DNA of 7,452 nucleotides from Bryobacteraceae bacterium (lineage in GTDB: Bacteria > Acidobacteriota > Terriglobia > Bryobacterales > Bryobacteraceae). Shown here piece after piece: positions 1 through 5,458 of this stretch (position 1 is the stretch's first letter; each line of letters begins with the position of its first letter). The notes beneath the pieces are model-generated. The model was not told the origin of the DNA. It made no database searches and saw nothing but the letters and a program-made list of their open reading frames with translations. Location of the stretch: NCBI GenBank assembly GCA_947456995.1, contig CANGVB010000169.1, positions 1 to 7,452 on the forward strand, read 5' to 3'. The translations under genes were made by a program, and so were the position numbers.

Positions 1-715
1 GGAGATGCAAGTGGACGCGAAGGTAGGGATGGTTGCGCCGAAAATTCTAGTTGCCGGACGGCCAGGTGTGATCGACAAAGTAGGGCACGGAATTTATTGG
101 GACGGGCAAAATCGCGGGAAGGGAAGCGGGGATCAGGATCATGGACAGTTTGATACAGAGCGGGAGATTTTGTGGCCGGATGGCTGTGCCGCGATGTACC
201 GCAAAGAGATGCTGGACGAGATCGGTGGTTTTGACGAAGATTTTTTCGCTTATGCCGATGATGCAGAGCTTGGGTTGAGGGGGAGGAGTGCGGGGTGGGG
301 TGCGCGTTACGCGCCCGATGCGGTGGTACATCATCAGCGCGGGGCAACGATGGGAAAATGGAGCCCGGAGCGGATTCGTTTGATTGAACGGAACCGGGTG
401 TGGCTGGCGGTGAAGCATTTTCCGTTGTGGTTGCTGGTGCTGAATCCTGTGTTCTTTTTCATGCGGTTGGTTGCGGGAGCATTGGCTGGTGCAAGAGGTG
501 AGGGAGAAGCAGGACAGGTGCAGGGGATTCGCGCGAAGATAGAGCTTGTGCTTGTGTTGTTGCGGGCGGATCTTGAGGCCATTGGTGGATTGGGCAAGAT
601 GTGGGCCAAACGCAATGCATGGCGACGGAAACGGAAGCTGAGCGACAGGGAAGTGGTGGCGCTGCTGGGCCGCTACCAGTTGAGTTTGTCGGAATTGAGC
701 AAGAAGCTCGCTTGA
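1..715 (+). CDS. Glycosyltransferase family 2 (WbbL/rhamnosyltransferase-like), 5'-truncated
   Basis: C-terminal part of a GT-A fold family 2 glycosyltransferase, a cytoplasmic or membrane-associated enzyme that moves a sugar from a nucleotide donor to a growing glycan or lipid-linked acceptor. The frame is open to the left edge (bases 2-4 are GAG), so the N-terminal nucleotide-binding half with the DxD motif is missing. The ATG at position 5 is almost certainly internal. What remains shows the family's acceptor-side block: GGFDEDFFAYADD at about bases 224-262, followed by ELGLR, then a P-x-A-V-V-H-H segment. The aspartates of ADD stand where the usual ED catalytic pair lies. Past the RNR segment there is a hydrophobic stretch (LWLLVLNPVFFFMRLVAGALAG), likely membrane-associated, then a basic tail. 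It is followed closely by two methyltransferases, which suggests O-antigen, exopolysaccharide or glycolipid assembly. Sugar and acceptor cannot be told from the sequence. Confidence 0.88.
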   Translation, partial: EMQVDAKVGMVAPKILVAGRPGVIDKVGHGIYWDGQNRGKGSGDQDHGQFDTEREILWPDGCAAMYRKEMLDEIGGFDEDFFAYADDAELGLRGRSAGWGARYAPDAVVHHQRGATMGKWSPERIRLIERNRVWLAVKHFPLWLLVLNPVFFFMRLVAGALAGARGEGEAGQVQGIRAKIELVLVLLRADLEAIGGLGKMWAKRNAWRRKRKLSDREVVALLGRYQLSLSELSKKLA

Positions 716-719
716 AGGA
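715..719 (+). promoter_or_regulatory. Candidate Shine-Dalgarno AAGGA deciding the ATT start
   Basis: AAGGA begins at the last base of the glycosyltransferase stop codon and lies six bases before the ATT at 726. This is good spacing for initiation there and has no ATG, GTG or TTG in the methyltransferase frame to serve. It is the main reason for preferring ATT 726 over ATC 729 or ATA 741. Confidence 0.45.
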
Positions 720-725
720 TTAACG

Positions 726-1727
726 ATTATCCCGAACGATATATCCAGTGTCGAAGAACAACAGGCCGCAGTTGCGGCCGAGAACGCTTGTGGGGCGTGC
801 GGGTCTGTGGAGATGCGGTCTTTGTTTCATGCGACCGACCGTCTGTACCGCACGACCGAGAAGAGCTTTGTGGTGGTGGAGTGTGAGCGGTGCAAGCTGA
901 TCCGGTTGTACCCGAAGCCAACGCCAGAAGAGCTTGCCACCTACTATCCGTCCGACTATTGGCATAACGATTCCGGCGGCAAGATTACCGCGATTGAGGA
1001 GTTTTATCGCCGGCTGGTATCGCTCGATCACATTCGCTTTTTGGAAGGAGCGATTCGTGGTGCTGGTGGTGAGGGGCTGGTGATGGATGTGGGGTGTGGT
1101 GGGGCGCTGTTGTTGCGCATGCTGAAAGAGCGCGGACACAAGGTGTTGGGCTCGGACTTTTCGCTGGATGCGGCCGCGATTGCGTGGGGGCAGAACGGTG
1201 TGCCGGCTTTTTGCGGGACGTTGACGCAAGCGCCCTTGCGGGAGGAGAGTGTGTCGGTGCTGAGCATGTTTCACGTGCTGGAGCACCTCTATAAACCGGA
1301 TGAATATCTGGCTGCCGCTCACCGGTTGCTCAAGCCCGGGGGGCGACTGGTGATACAGGTGCCCAATGCCGCAAGCTGGCAGTTTTTGATTTTCGGGGAA
1401 AGCTGGAATGGCATCGACGTGCCGCGGCATCTGCACAATTTCAAGCTGAACGATTTGAATGTGCTGCTGGACAAGTGCGGGTTTGAGCCGGTGCGGACCA
1501 AGCATTTTTCTTTGCGGGATAATCCGGCTGGCTATTCGATCAGCATCGCGCCGGGTCTGGACCCGATGGCGCGGAGGATTCGCAAGATTGCCGAGACTCC
1601 GGCGCAGAGGTTCTTCAAGAATCTGGTGCACCTTGGCTTGATGGTGGCGGCGCTGCCGGTGAGTGCGGTGGAGGCGCTGTGCCGGGCCGGTAGCACGGTG
1701 ATGGTGGAAGCGCGGAAGAAGCCATGA
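726..1727 (+). CDS. Zinc-ribbon class I SAM-dependent methyltransferase (Methyltransf_23-like), probable ATT start
   Basis: SAM-dependent methyltransferase, probably acting on a sugar or lipid-linked glycan. Counted from the ATT at 726 the protein has 333 residues. An N-terminal zinc ribbon has cysteines C22/C25 (ACGACGS) and C53/C56 (CERC), followed by a PKPTPEELATYYPSDYW segment typical of the family. The Rossmann core shows motif I D121-V-G-C-G-G-A, where Ala replaces the third Gly of DxGxGxG, an acidic GSD in motif II, HVLEH at 183-187, and LLKPGGRL. The C-terminus carries a hydrophobic helix. The first ordinary start codons (GTG 807, ATG 813) lie after C25 and would remove half of the ribbon. 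The frame is open only back to 699 (TGA at 696) and has no ATG, GTG or TTG before 807. ATT 726 has AAGGA at 715-719 six bases upstream; ATC 729 or ATA 741 are alternatives. The stop overlaps the next start (ATGA at 1724). Methyltransferase call is firm; start and substrate are inferred. Confidence 0.85.
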   Translation: MIPNDISSVEEQQAAVAAENACGACGSVEMRSLFHATDRLYRTTEKSFVVVECERCKLIRLYPKPTPEELATYYPSDYWHNDSGGKITAIEEFYRRLVSLDHIRFLEGAIRGAGGEGLVMDVGCGGALLLRMLKERGHKVLGSDFSLDAAAIAWGQNGVPAFCGTLTQAPLREESVSVLSMFHVLEHLYKPDEYLAAAHRLLKPGGRLVIQVPNAASWQFLIFGESWNGIDVPRHLHNFKLNDLNVLLDKCGFEPVRTKHFSLRDNPAGYSISIAPGLDPMARRIRKIAETPAQRFFKNLVHLGLMVAALPVSAVEALCRAGSTVMVEARKKP

Positions 1728-2410
1728 GTTATGCGGGGTTGCGCCGGCTGGTTCCTGGCTGGTTGCGGCGAGAGATTTTCTACTTTGAAACGCTGATTGT
1801 GGATGGGGTTGCCGAGTTTGCGCAGGCATTGCCGAAGGGGTGTGCAGTCCTGGATGCAGGGGCTGGAGAAGGGCAGTATCGCGAGTATTTTGGGAAGCAA
1901 AAATATTTGGGCGTGGACCTGGGCGTAGGGGATGTGGCCTGGAATTATTCGCAGTTGGATTGTGTGGCAGACTTGTTGCGGCTGCCGTTTGGGGACGGGC
2001 GTTTTGATGCCTTTGTGAGCGTGGTTACGCTGGAGCACGTGACTGAGCCTGGGGCGGCAATTGCCGAGATGGCGCGAGTGGGGCGGAGTGGGGCGATGTT
2101 GTATCTGGTGGTGCCGCATGAGTGGGAGGTGCATCAGCATCCGCATGACTATTGGCGATTTACGAAGTTTGGAGTGAGGCGCTTGCTGGAAACCAATGGC
2201 TGGGAGGTGGTGAAGCTTGCGCCCGGTGGCGGGTACTTCCGGTTATTGTCGCGAAGGTTGATGAATGGCTTGCAGTTTTTGCCGGGGTGGTTGATGCCGC
2301 TTGCTGCGGTGTTGGTGGTGCCGGTGGCATTGGTGATCGGGTGGATGGACGGCTTGGATTCCCAACAGGACTACACGTTGGGATACATTTGTTTGGCAAA
2401 GAGGAAATGA
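1724..2410 (+). CDS. Class I SAM-dependent methyltransferase (Methyltransf_11-like) with C-terminal hydrophobic helix
   Basis: A 228-residue SAM-dependent methyltransferase. Motif I is D44-A-G-A-G-E-G50, the motif II acid is D65 (GVDLG), then D83...LPF, and VTLEHV at 101-106. A VVPHEWEVHQHPHDYWRFT block (129-147) is typical of methyltransferases near polysaccharide genes. Residues about 189-208 form a hydrophobic stretch that could be a membrane anchor, followed by a conserved-looking DYTLGYICLAKRK end. Its ATG overlaps the TGA of the preceding methyltransferase as ATGA, a classic translational coupling arrangement, so the two are probably made together with the upstream glycosyltransferase. 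It lacks the zinc ribbon of its neighbour, so it is not a recent duplicate. The substrate is unknown; methylation of a glycan or its lipid carrier is the natural inference from context. Confidence 0.87.
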   Translation: MSYAGLRRLVPGWLRREIFYFETLIVDGVAEFAQALPKGCAVLDAGAGEGQYREYFGKQKYLGVDLGVGDVAWNYSQLDCVADLLRLPFGDGRFDAFVSVVTLEHVTEPGAAIAEMARVGRSGAMLYLVVPHEWEVHQHPHDYWRFTKFGVRRLLETNGWEVVKLAPGGGYFRLLSRRLMNGLQFLPGWLMPLAAVLVVPVALVIGWMDGLDSQQDYTLGYICLAKRK

Positions 2411-2412
2411 AA

Positions 2413-2826
2413 ATGAAGAACGCAACGAGACGGAAGTTTTTGCCCGGGCTGATGGCGCCGGCATTGATGATGGGCCAGAGCAAGAAGAAGCTGCCGGATT
2501 TCACCTACACCGTGAAAGAGACAACCGAGGTGCGCGAGACGTTCGGTTTGCACCGGAAGTACTTTGAAGGGCCGACCGATCAACTGAAGCTGATGGTGGC
2601 CGGTAGCGTTACGCTGAACCCGGGGACGACGCCGCATCCTCCGCACAAGCATGATGAGGAAGAAATCATGGTTGTGACCGAGGGCACCGGAATCATCGGC
2701 CTCAAGGGTAAAGACAAGGCTGTCGGGCCCGGCAGCATGATGTATTCGGCGGCGTACCAGATGCACGACATTCGGAATACCGGCAAGACGCCGCTGACGT
2801 TTTTCTATTACAAGTGGAAGGCCTGA
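2413..2826 (+). CDS. Small cupin-domain protein with Tat-like leader
   Basis: A single-domain cupin of 137 residues (139 if ATG 2407 is used). The leader contains T-R-R-K-F-L at 5-10 followed by a short hydrophobic run (LPGLMAPALMMG), which resembles a Tat signal although the hydrophobic part is brief. The beta-barrel shows cupin motif 1 with H78-x-H80-x3-E84-x6-G91 and motif 2 with PG at 106-107, H118 and N122. Thus all four usual metal ligands (H78, H80, E84, H118) are present. ATG 2413 is preferred because GAGG at 2401-2404 sits eight bases upstream; ATG 2407 overlaps the previous stop as ATGA but has only two bases of spacing. The family includes oxygenases, isomerases and sugar-binding proteins, so no reaction is assigned. 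A metal-binding periplasmic protein is the most that can be said. It appears to be the last gene of the glycan operon. Confidence 0.8.
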   Translation: MKNATRRKFLPGLMAPALMMGQSKKKLPDFTYTVKETTEVRETFGLHRKYFEGPTDQLKLMVAGSVTLNPGTTPHPPHKHDEEEIMVVTEGTGIIGLKGKDKAVGPGSMMYSAAYQMHDIRNTGKTPLTFFYYKWKA

Positions 2827-2877
2827 ACTTCCGTATTTGGCTGAGAAAATTTGGCAGCTTCAGGCACTTCTATCCTG

Positions 2878-3192
2878 ATGCGATTTCTTTGCCTTCTCGT
2901 GGTTCTGGTGTGTGCGGCAGCCCAGCAGACGGATAAGCCGGATAAGCTGGCCATGCGCAAGCAGATCGCCGAGATGAAGGTGAAGGCCTTTGAGATGCAG
3001 ACGCAGATTGAGTTGCTGGAGAAGCAACTGCATGATGTGGAAGAGGCTGAGGCGAATCAGCCTCTTGTTACCCCTGCTGTGAAGGCGGCGGTGAAGGTAA
3101 GGTGTCAGGGGCACACCCGCGACGGCAAGCGCTGCGCGCGGAATGCAGAAGCGGGTAGCCGTTTCTGTTGGCAGCATAAGTCGAAGCGTTAG
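2878..3192 (+). CDS. Small secreted coiled-coil protein with C-terminal CCCH zinc-finger-like motif (DUF5763-like)
   Basis: A 104-residue protein of unknown function. Residues 1-15 form a signal peptide (MRFLCLLVVLVCAAA, probable cleavage before QQ). C12 does not sit in a good lipobox because the preceding residue is Val. Residues about 24-59 are charged and heptad-like (Met/Leu/Ile repeats with Lys/Glu), suggesting a coiled coil. A Pro/Val/Ala linker leads to a compact tail with C76-x9-C86-x10-C97-x2-H100, including H-T-x-D-G-K-R-C and F-C-W-Q-H-K. This resembles the short C/C/C/H motif I recall as DUF5763, found at the ends of many bacterial proteins, and could bind zinc. ATG 2878 is chosen because it starts exactly at the signal peptide; an in-frame TTG at 2851 adds nine residues. 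No strong ribosome site is visible. It ends eight bases from the convergent heme-barrel gene. Confidence 0.68.
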   Translation: MRFLCLLVVLVCAAAQQTDKPDKLAMRKQIAEMKVKAFEMQTQIELLEKQLHDVEEAEANQPLVTPAVKAAVKVRCQGHTRDGKRCARNAEAGSRFCWQHKSKR

Positions 3193-3200
3193 TGCTGATT

Positions 3201-4340
3201 TCAGTTGACCGTTTTTGCGCTGAACTGAATCGCCACCACGGGGCTGTAAACATGCGACAGAGCTTCGCGCTGAAGGCCTGCCCGAAAACTGACAGACCAG
3301 TTTGCGCTCATTCTTGCTCCGACCTCACCCTTGTATGCCCAGAGTCGCTCCTGGAAGGGGGCCTGAACCGTAAGGCGCTCCGTAATGAACGAAGTGACAA
3401 GCCACTCCCGCCAATAGTAAAAGAGCTGCCCATAGGTGGCCTGCTGATTGAAGATGCCACCACCGAAAGCGAGATTGCGGCTGTGGCGGGTTAGGTCGTG
3501 CTCGGCAAGGATTCCCCAGGCTCCAAAGCCTAGGCGGGTGTAGATGCCGGTGAGATTGCGATTACCGAGCTGGTCGGAGCCGCGCAGTGCATTCAGGCCT
3601 ACCACCGTTTTTCCTTTGCCCGCCGGATCGAGTTCAGCGAGGAGCCCGCCTCCACGTTCACGGCCAAGTTTGGGTTCGCGGCCACTGGGTGCGAAAAGGA
3701 AAGGCGAGAAAAGCCACCGACGTCCCCATAGGAAGGCTTTCGCTTGAGTAGGTGCGTCAAAATAGCCGAGCCGATTGCGCGACTTGATAAAGGCGGTTTG
3801 ATCGGGAATGAGCAGGCCCTGGGGTAAGGCATCGCGGCCAACACCGAATTCAATGCCTTCCTTGGGACGATACTGCAGCATTGCGGAACTGATAGAAACC
3901 AGGCCAGGGCGGGGAGCCGCTTCATAGGGCTTGGGTCTGCGAAGAATGGGCTCTGTTTCGCCGTCGATTATCACTGAGGTGCGAAAGCCCTTGCCCAGGG
4001 TTGCGATGTTGCGATAAAAGAATCGGCCCCGGTTCAGGCCGAGTATTGGCCCATTTGTGGTTGCCGACAGTTGAGAGGACATGACCGCGCGAAAGTCCTG
4101 GTCAAAGAGACCGTTGAAATTCAGGCGTTGCAGGAGAGGCAAGGCGTTGGGGCTGTATTCTCCGGCGCGGCGGCTCTGAGCCTCATCAATGCCGCGGCCG
4201 TAGGGGTTCAGCAGGCCACCGCCCTGAGGCGCTACATGACAAGACATGCAGTTGGGATAGCCAAGGCGAATCATGTTGGGTAAGGCAATCAGAGGCCCTG
4301 CCGATAACAGGGCCAGCAAACACAATCGTGAGTACTTCAT
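3201..4340 (-). CDS. Exported single-heme (CxxCH) protein with probable outer-membrane beta-barrel
   Basis: A 379-residue protein I cannot assign to a named family. Residues 1-19 are a signal peptide (MKYSRLCLLALLSAGPLIA). Soon after is one c-type heme-binding motif C31-M-S-C-H35 within GYPNC...HVAPQGGGLLNPYGRG. The remaining 330 or so residues are rich in alternating aromatic and polar residues, Gly and Arg, with repeated strand-like segments (RFFYRNIATLG, LGFGAWGILAEHDLTRH, YGQLFYYWREW). The last strand-like segment is VVAIQFSAKTVN. This pattern suggests an outer-membrane barrel carrying a heme at its periplasmic N-terminus, perhaps an electron-transfer or redox-sensing porin. Its ATG shares one base with the YceI stop (TGATG) and has no clear ribosome site of its own, so it is probably translated by coupling. 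The heme motif is direct observation; the barrel is inferred from composition; function is unknown. Confidence 0.75.
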   Translation of the reverse strand: MKYSRLCLLALLSAGPLIALPNMIRLGYPNCMSCHVAPQGGGLLNPYGRGIDEAQSRRAGEYSPNALPLLQRLNFNGLFDQDFRAVMSSQLSATTNGPILGLNRGRFFYRNIATLGKGFRTSVIIDGETEPILRRPKPYEAAPRPGLVSISSAMLQYRPKEGIEFGVGRDALPQGLLIPDQTAFIKSRNRLGYFDAPTQAKAFLWGRRWLFSPFLFAPSGREPKLGRERGGGLLAELDPAGKGKTVVGLNALRGSDQLGNRNLTGIYTRLGFGAWGILAEHDLTRHSRNLAFGGGIFNQQATYGQLFYYWREWLVTSFITERLTVQAPFQERLWAYKGEVGARMSANWSVSFRAGLQREALSHVYSPVVAIQFSAKTVN

Positions 4341-4984
4341 CAGCGCACACTCAGGGCCGGCTCTGATTTGGAACTGGTAACTCGTTCTTCAGCTTGCATT
4401 TCGATGCGCAGCTTCACCAGGTCGGTTACGCAAACGCCCAGTTGGCATGGAGGCTCGATGCCATAATCGCTGATCTTGAGGGATCCCTCGCCGCTGACGC
4501 GATATCGGCTTCCCTCTGACTTCAAGCGCACCGAAAGCGAGAAAGGCTTCTCGATCCCACGCATGCTGAAAGTGCCTGATACCTGGCAGCTTGCCTCCTG
4601 GCCTTTAGCTGGTTCCTGACAGAGTGTACGGGGGCTTTTAAAACTGAGCGCCGGTAGCTCGGAGCCGTTGGCGAAGATTTTCTCTCGCATGTGGTGATCG
4701 CGGATGGCCATGCCGGTAGAAAGACTTTTGGGGTCCAGTCGGGCTTCGATCGATTCGACAACCAGCTTTCCTGCTTCGTGGCCTAGCTCGCCATGGATCT
4801 TGAGGGCGCTGGATTGCCCGTGAATGCTGATGGCTGACAGATTTGTCGAGGCCATAAACTTTACCGAGGCGGATTGCGATTCAATCGGTTGTGTTCGCGT
4901 ATTTGGATCGGCACCCAAAAGCGTGAACGCTAGCGTCCAGCCGATGCTTTTAGTTACCAGACACAATGTATGTGTTGATTTCAT
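4340..4984 (-). CDS. YceI family periplasmic lipid/isoprenoid-binding protein
   Basis: A 214-residue YceI-like protein. The family forms an extended lipocalin-like barrel that binds isoprenoid or fatty lipids in the periplasm. The N-terminus is a signal sequence (hydrophobic 13-24, probable cleavage near A25). The barrel spans about 38-198 and contains family hallmarks: S-V-K-F near the first strand, RDHHMREKIF at 95-104 (matching the RDxHLR-x-x-F signature), LPALSFKS at 110-117, G-T-F-S-M-R-G-I-x-K-P-F at 137-148, and G-x-L-K-I-x-D-Y-G-I at 167-176. Four cysteines (122, 133, 180, 185) lie in two close pairs and could form disulfides, which is not typical of the family. The start is supported by AGGAG six bases upstream. 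It leads a two-gene operon with the heme-barrel gene, so ligand binding may be tied to a periplasmic redox step; this is inference. YceI genes often neighbour cytochrome b561 genes, but none is visible here. Confidence 0.9.
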   Translation of the reverse strand: MKSTHTLCLVTKSIGWTLAFTLLGADPNTRTQPIESQSASVKFMASTNLSAISIHGQSSALKIHGELGHEAGKLVVESIEARLDPKSLSTGMAIRDHHMREKIFANGSELPALSFKSPRTLCQEPAKGQEASCQVSGTFSMRGIEKPFSLSVRLKSEGSRYRVSGEGSLKISDYGIEPPCQLGVCVTDLVKLRIEMQAEERVTSSKSEPALSVR

Positions 4985-4990
4985 GAAGAT

Positions 4991-4995
4991 CTCCT
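4991..4995 (-). promoter_or_regulatory. Shine-Dalgarno AGGAG of the YceI gene
   Basis: The minus strand reads AGGAG six bases upstream of the ATG at 4984. It is a near-ideal ribosome binding site and the strongest in the window. It fixes the start of the YceI gene and serves the whole two-gene operon if the downstream heme-barrel gene is coupled. Confidence 0.8.
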
Positions 4996-5073
4996 ATGTG
5001 GTTTTTGAATGTGGATTGGAGGTCGACAAAGAACCAGATGCTGACTTGGCGGTGGAGCTTGCAGGCTCGGTCT

Positions 5074-5089
5074 GCTCAACAGGTTGAGC
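5074..5089. repeat. Short perfect inverted repeat (hairpin) in the YceI leader region
   Basis: GCTCAA, loop CAGG, TTGAGC: six perfect base pairs closed by a four-base loop, about 90 bases upstream of the YceI ATG. If the YceI transcript starts further upstream, this hairpin would lie in its 5' leader. There is no T-run, so it is not a typical terminator. A small hairpin like this can also occur by chance. Confidence 0.35.
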
Positions 5090-5229
5090 CAGCTTGGGTG
5101 TGCTTTGCAATCAGGAAAGCTACTTACCGGGGCTTGCCAGTGCGGCGCTTGCGAGGCGAGGGTGGGGCCTTAGGATCGTTTTGAAGTTTTAACTTTGTTG
5201 GACTGGAAATGACGGCTTGCGTATGCCAG

Positions 5230-5241
5230 CCATATATATGG
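5230..5241. promoter_or_regulatory. 12-bp perfect palindrome, possible operator
   Basis: CCATATATATGG reads identically on both strands. It lies roughly central in the divergent region, 246 bases from the YceI start and 218 from the aminotransferase start. The AT-rich core flanked by CC/GG would suit a dimeric repressor or activator acting on one or both genes. The core also resembles a -10 box, so it might instead be promoter sequence. No family of regulator is implied by the sequence alone. Confidence 0.35.
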
Positions 5242-5250
5242 TGTGTAAGT

Positions 5251-5279
5251 TTGAGAAAGAAAGTTCTATTTCGTGTAAC
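5251..5279 (+). promoter_or_regulatory. Candidate sigma70-type promoter for the aminotransferase
   Basis: TTGAGA (5/6 match to TTGACA) is followed after exactly 17 bases by TGTAAC (4/6 match to TATAAT). Transcription would begin near 5286 and give a leader of about 170 bases before the ATG at 5459. It lies ten bases right of the palindrome, so a protein bound there could contact RNA polymerase. Consensus matching in a non-enterobacterial genome is weak evidence. Confidence 0.35.
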
Positions 5280-5458
5280 AGGCAAAATAGAGACCTCAAG
5301 AGAGGCTGATTCTCCCTAAGGGAAATGCGCGCCCGGTTTCTGGGTCGGAGTTGAAGATTTCCGCAAAAAGGATCTGAGGCCGCTTTTCAGTTGTCCACGG
5401 GAACTGGCAATGCGGCTGAGTACTTGCAATGCTGTGCCCAGACGGATTACTGTATGGC

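Larger units (their letters stand above)
4985..5458. other. Divergent intergenic control region between YceI and the aminotransferase
   Basis: 474 bases with no gene I can support; the short open frames here are Arg/Ser/Pro-rich and lack any family motif. The region must hold the promoters of both the minus-strand YceI operon and the plus-strand aminotransferase. It contains a 12-bp palindrome (5230-5241), a six-bp hairpin with a four-base loop (5074-5089), an interrupted palindrome TCCCT-A-AGGGA near 5312-5322, and one promoter-like pair (5251-5279). No tRNA, small RNA or riboswitch fold was recognised. Confidence 0.6.

Noticed and set aside
720..1829. A 369-codon open frame on the minus strand
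   Set aside because: It lies antisense to the zinc-ribbon methyltransferase, which has clear SAM and zinc motifs. The antisense product is Gln/Arg/His/Pro-rich with no domain, as expected from a G/T-rich coding strand read backwards.
1532..2146. A 204-codon open frame on the minus strand
   Set aside because: It is antisense to both methyltransferases, with the same Arg/His/Pro/Gln-rich composition and no motif.
2152..2406. Extending the cupin upstream to an early start
   Set aside because: This part overlaps the second methyltransferase in another frame and encodes a Gly/Val/Trp-rich string without homology; the cupin's leader and ribosome site point to 2413 (or 2407).
3200..3229. Inverted repeat TTCAGTT/AACTGAA as a bidirectional terminator between convergent genes
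   Set aside because: The stem has only seven AT-rich pairs with a 16-base loop, sits within the end of the heme-barrel coding region, and has no T-run on either side.
5230..5241. CCATATATATGG as a CArG (SRF/MADS) box
   Set aside because: It matches the eukaryotic CC(A/T)6GG pattern, but the window is bacterial, so the match is coincidence; it is kept only as a palindrome.
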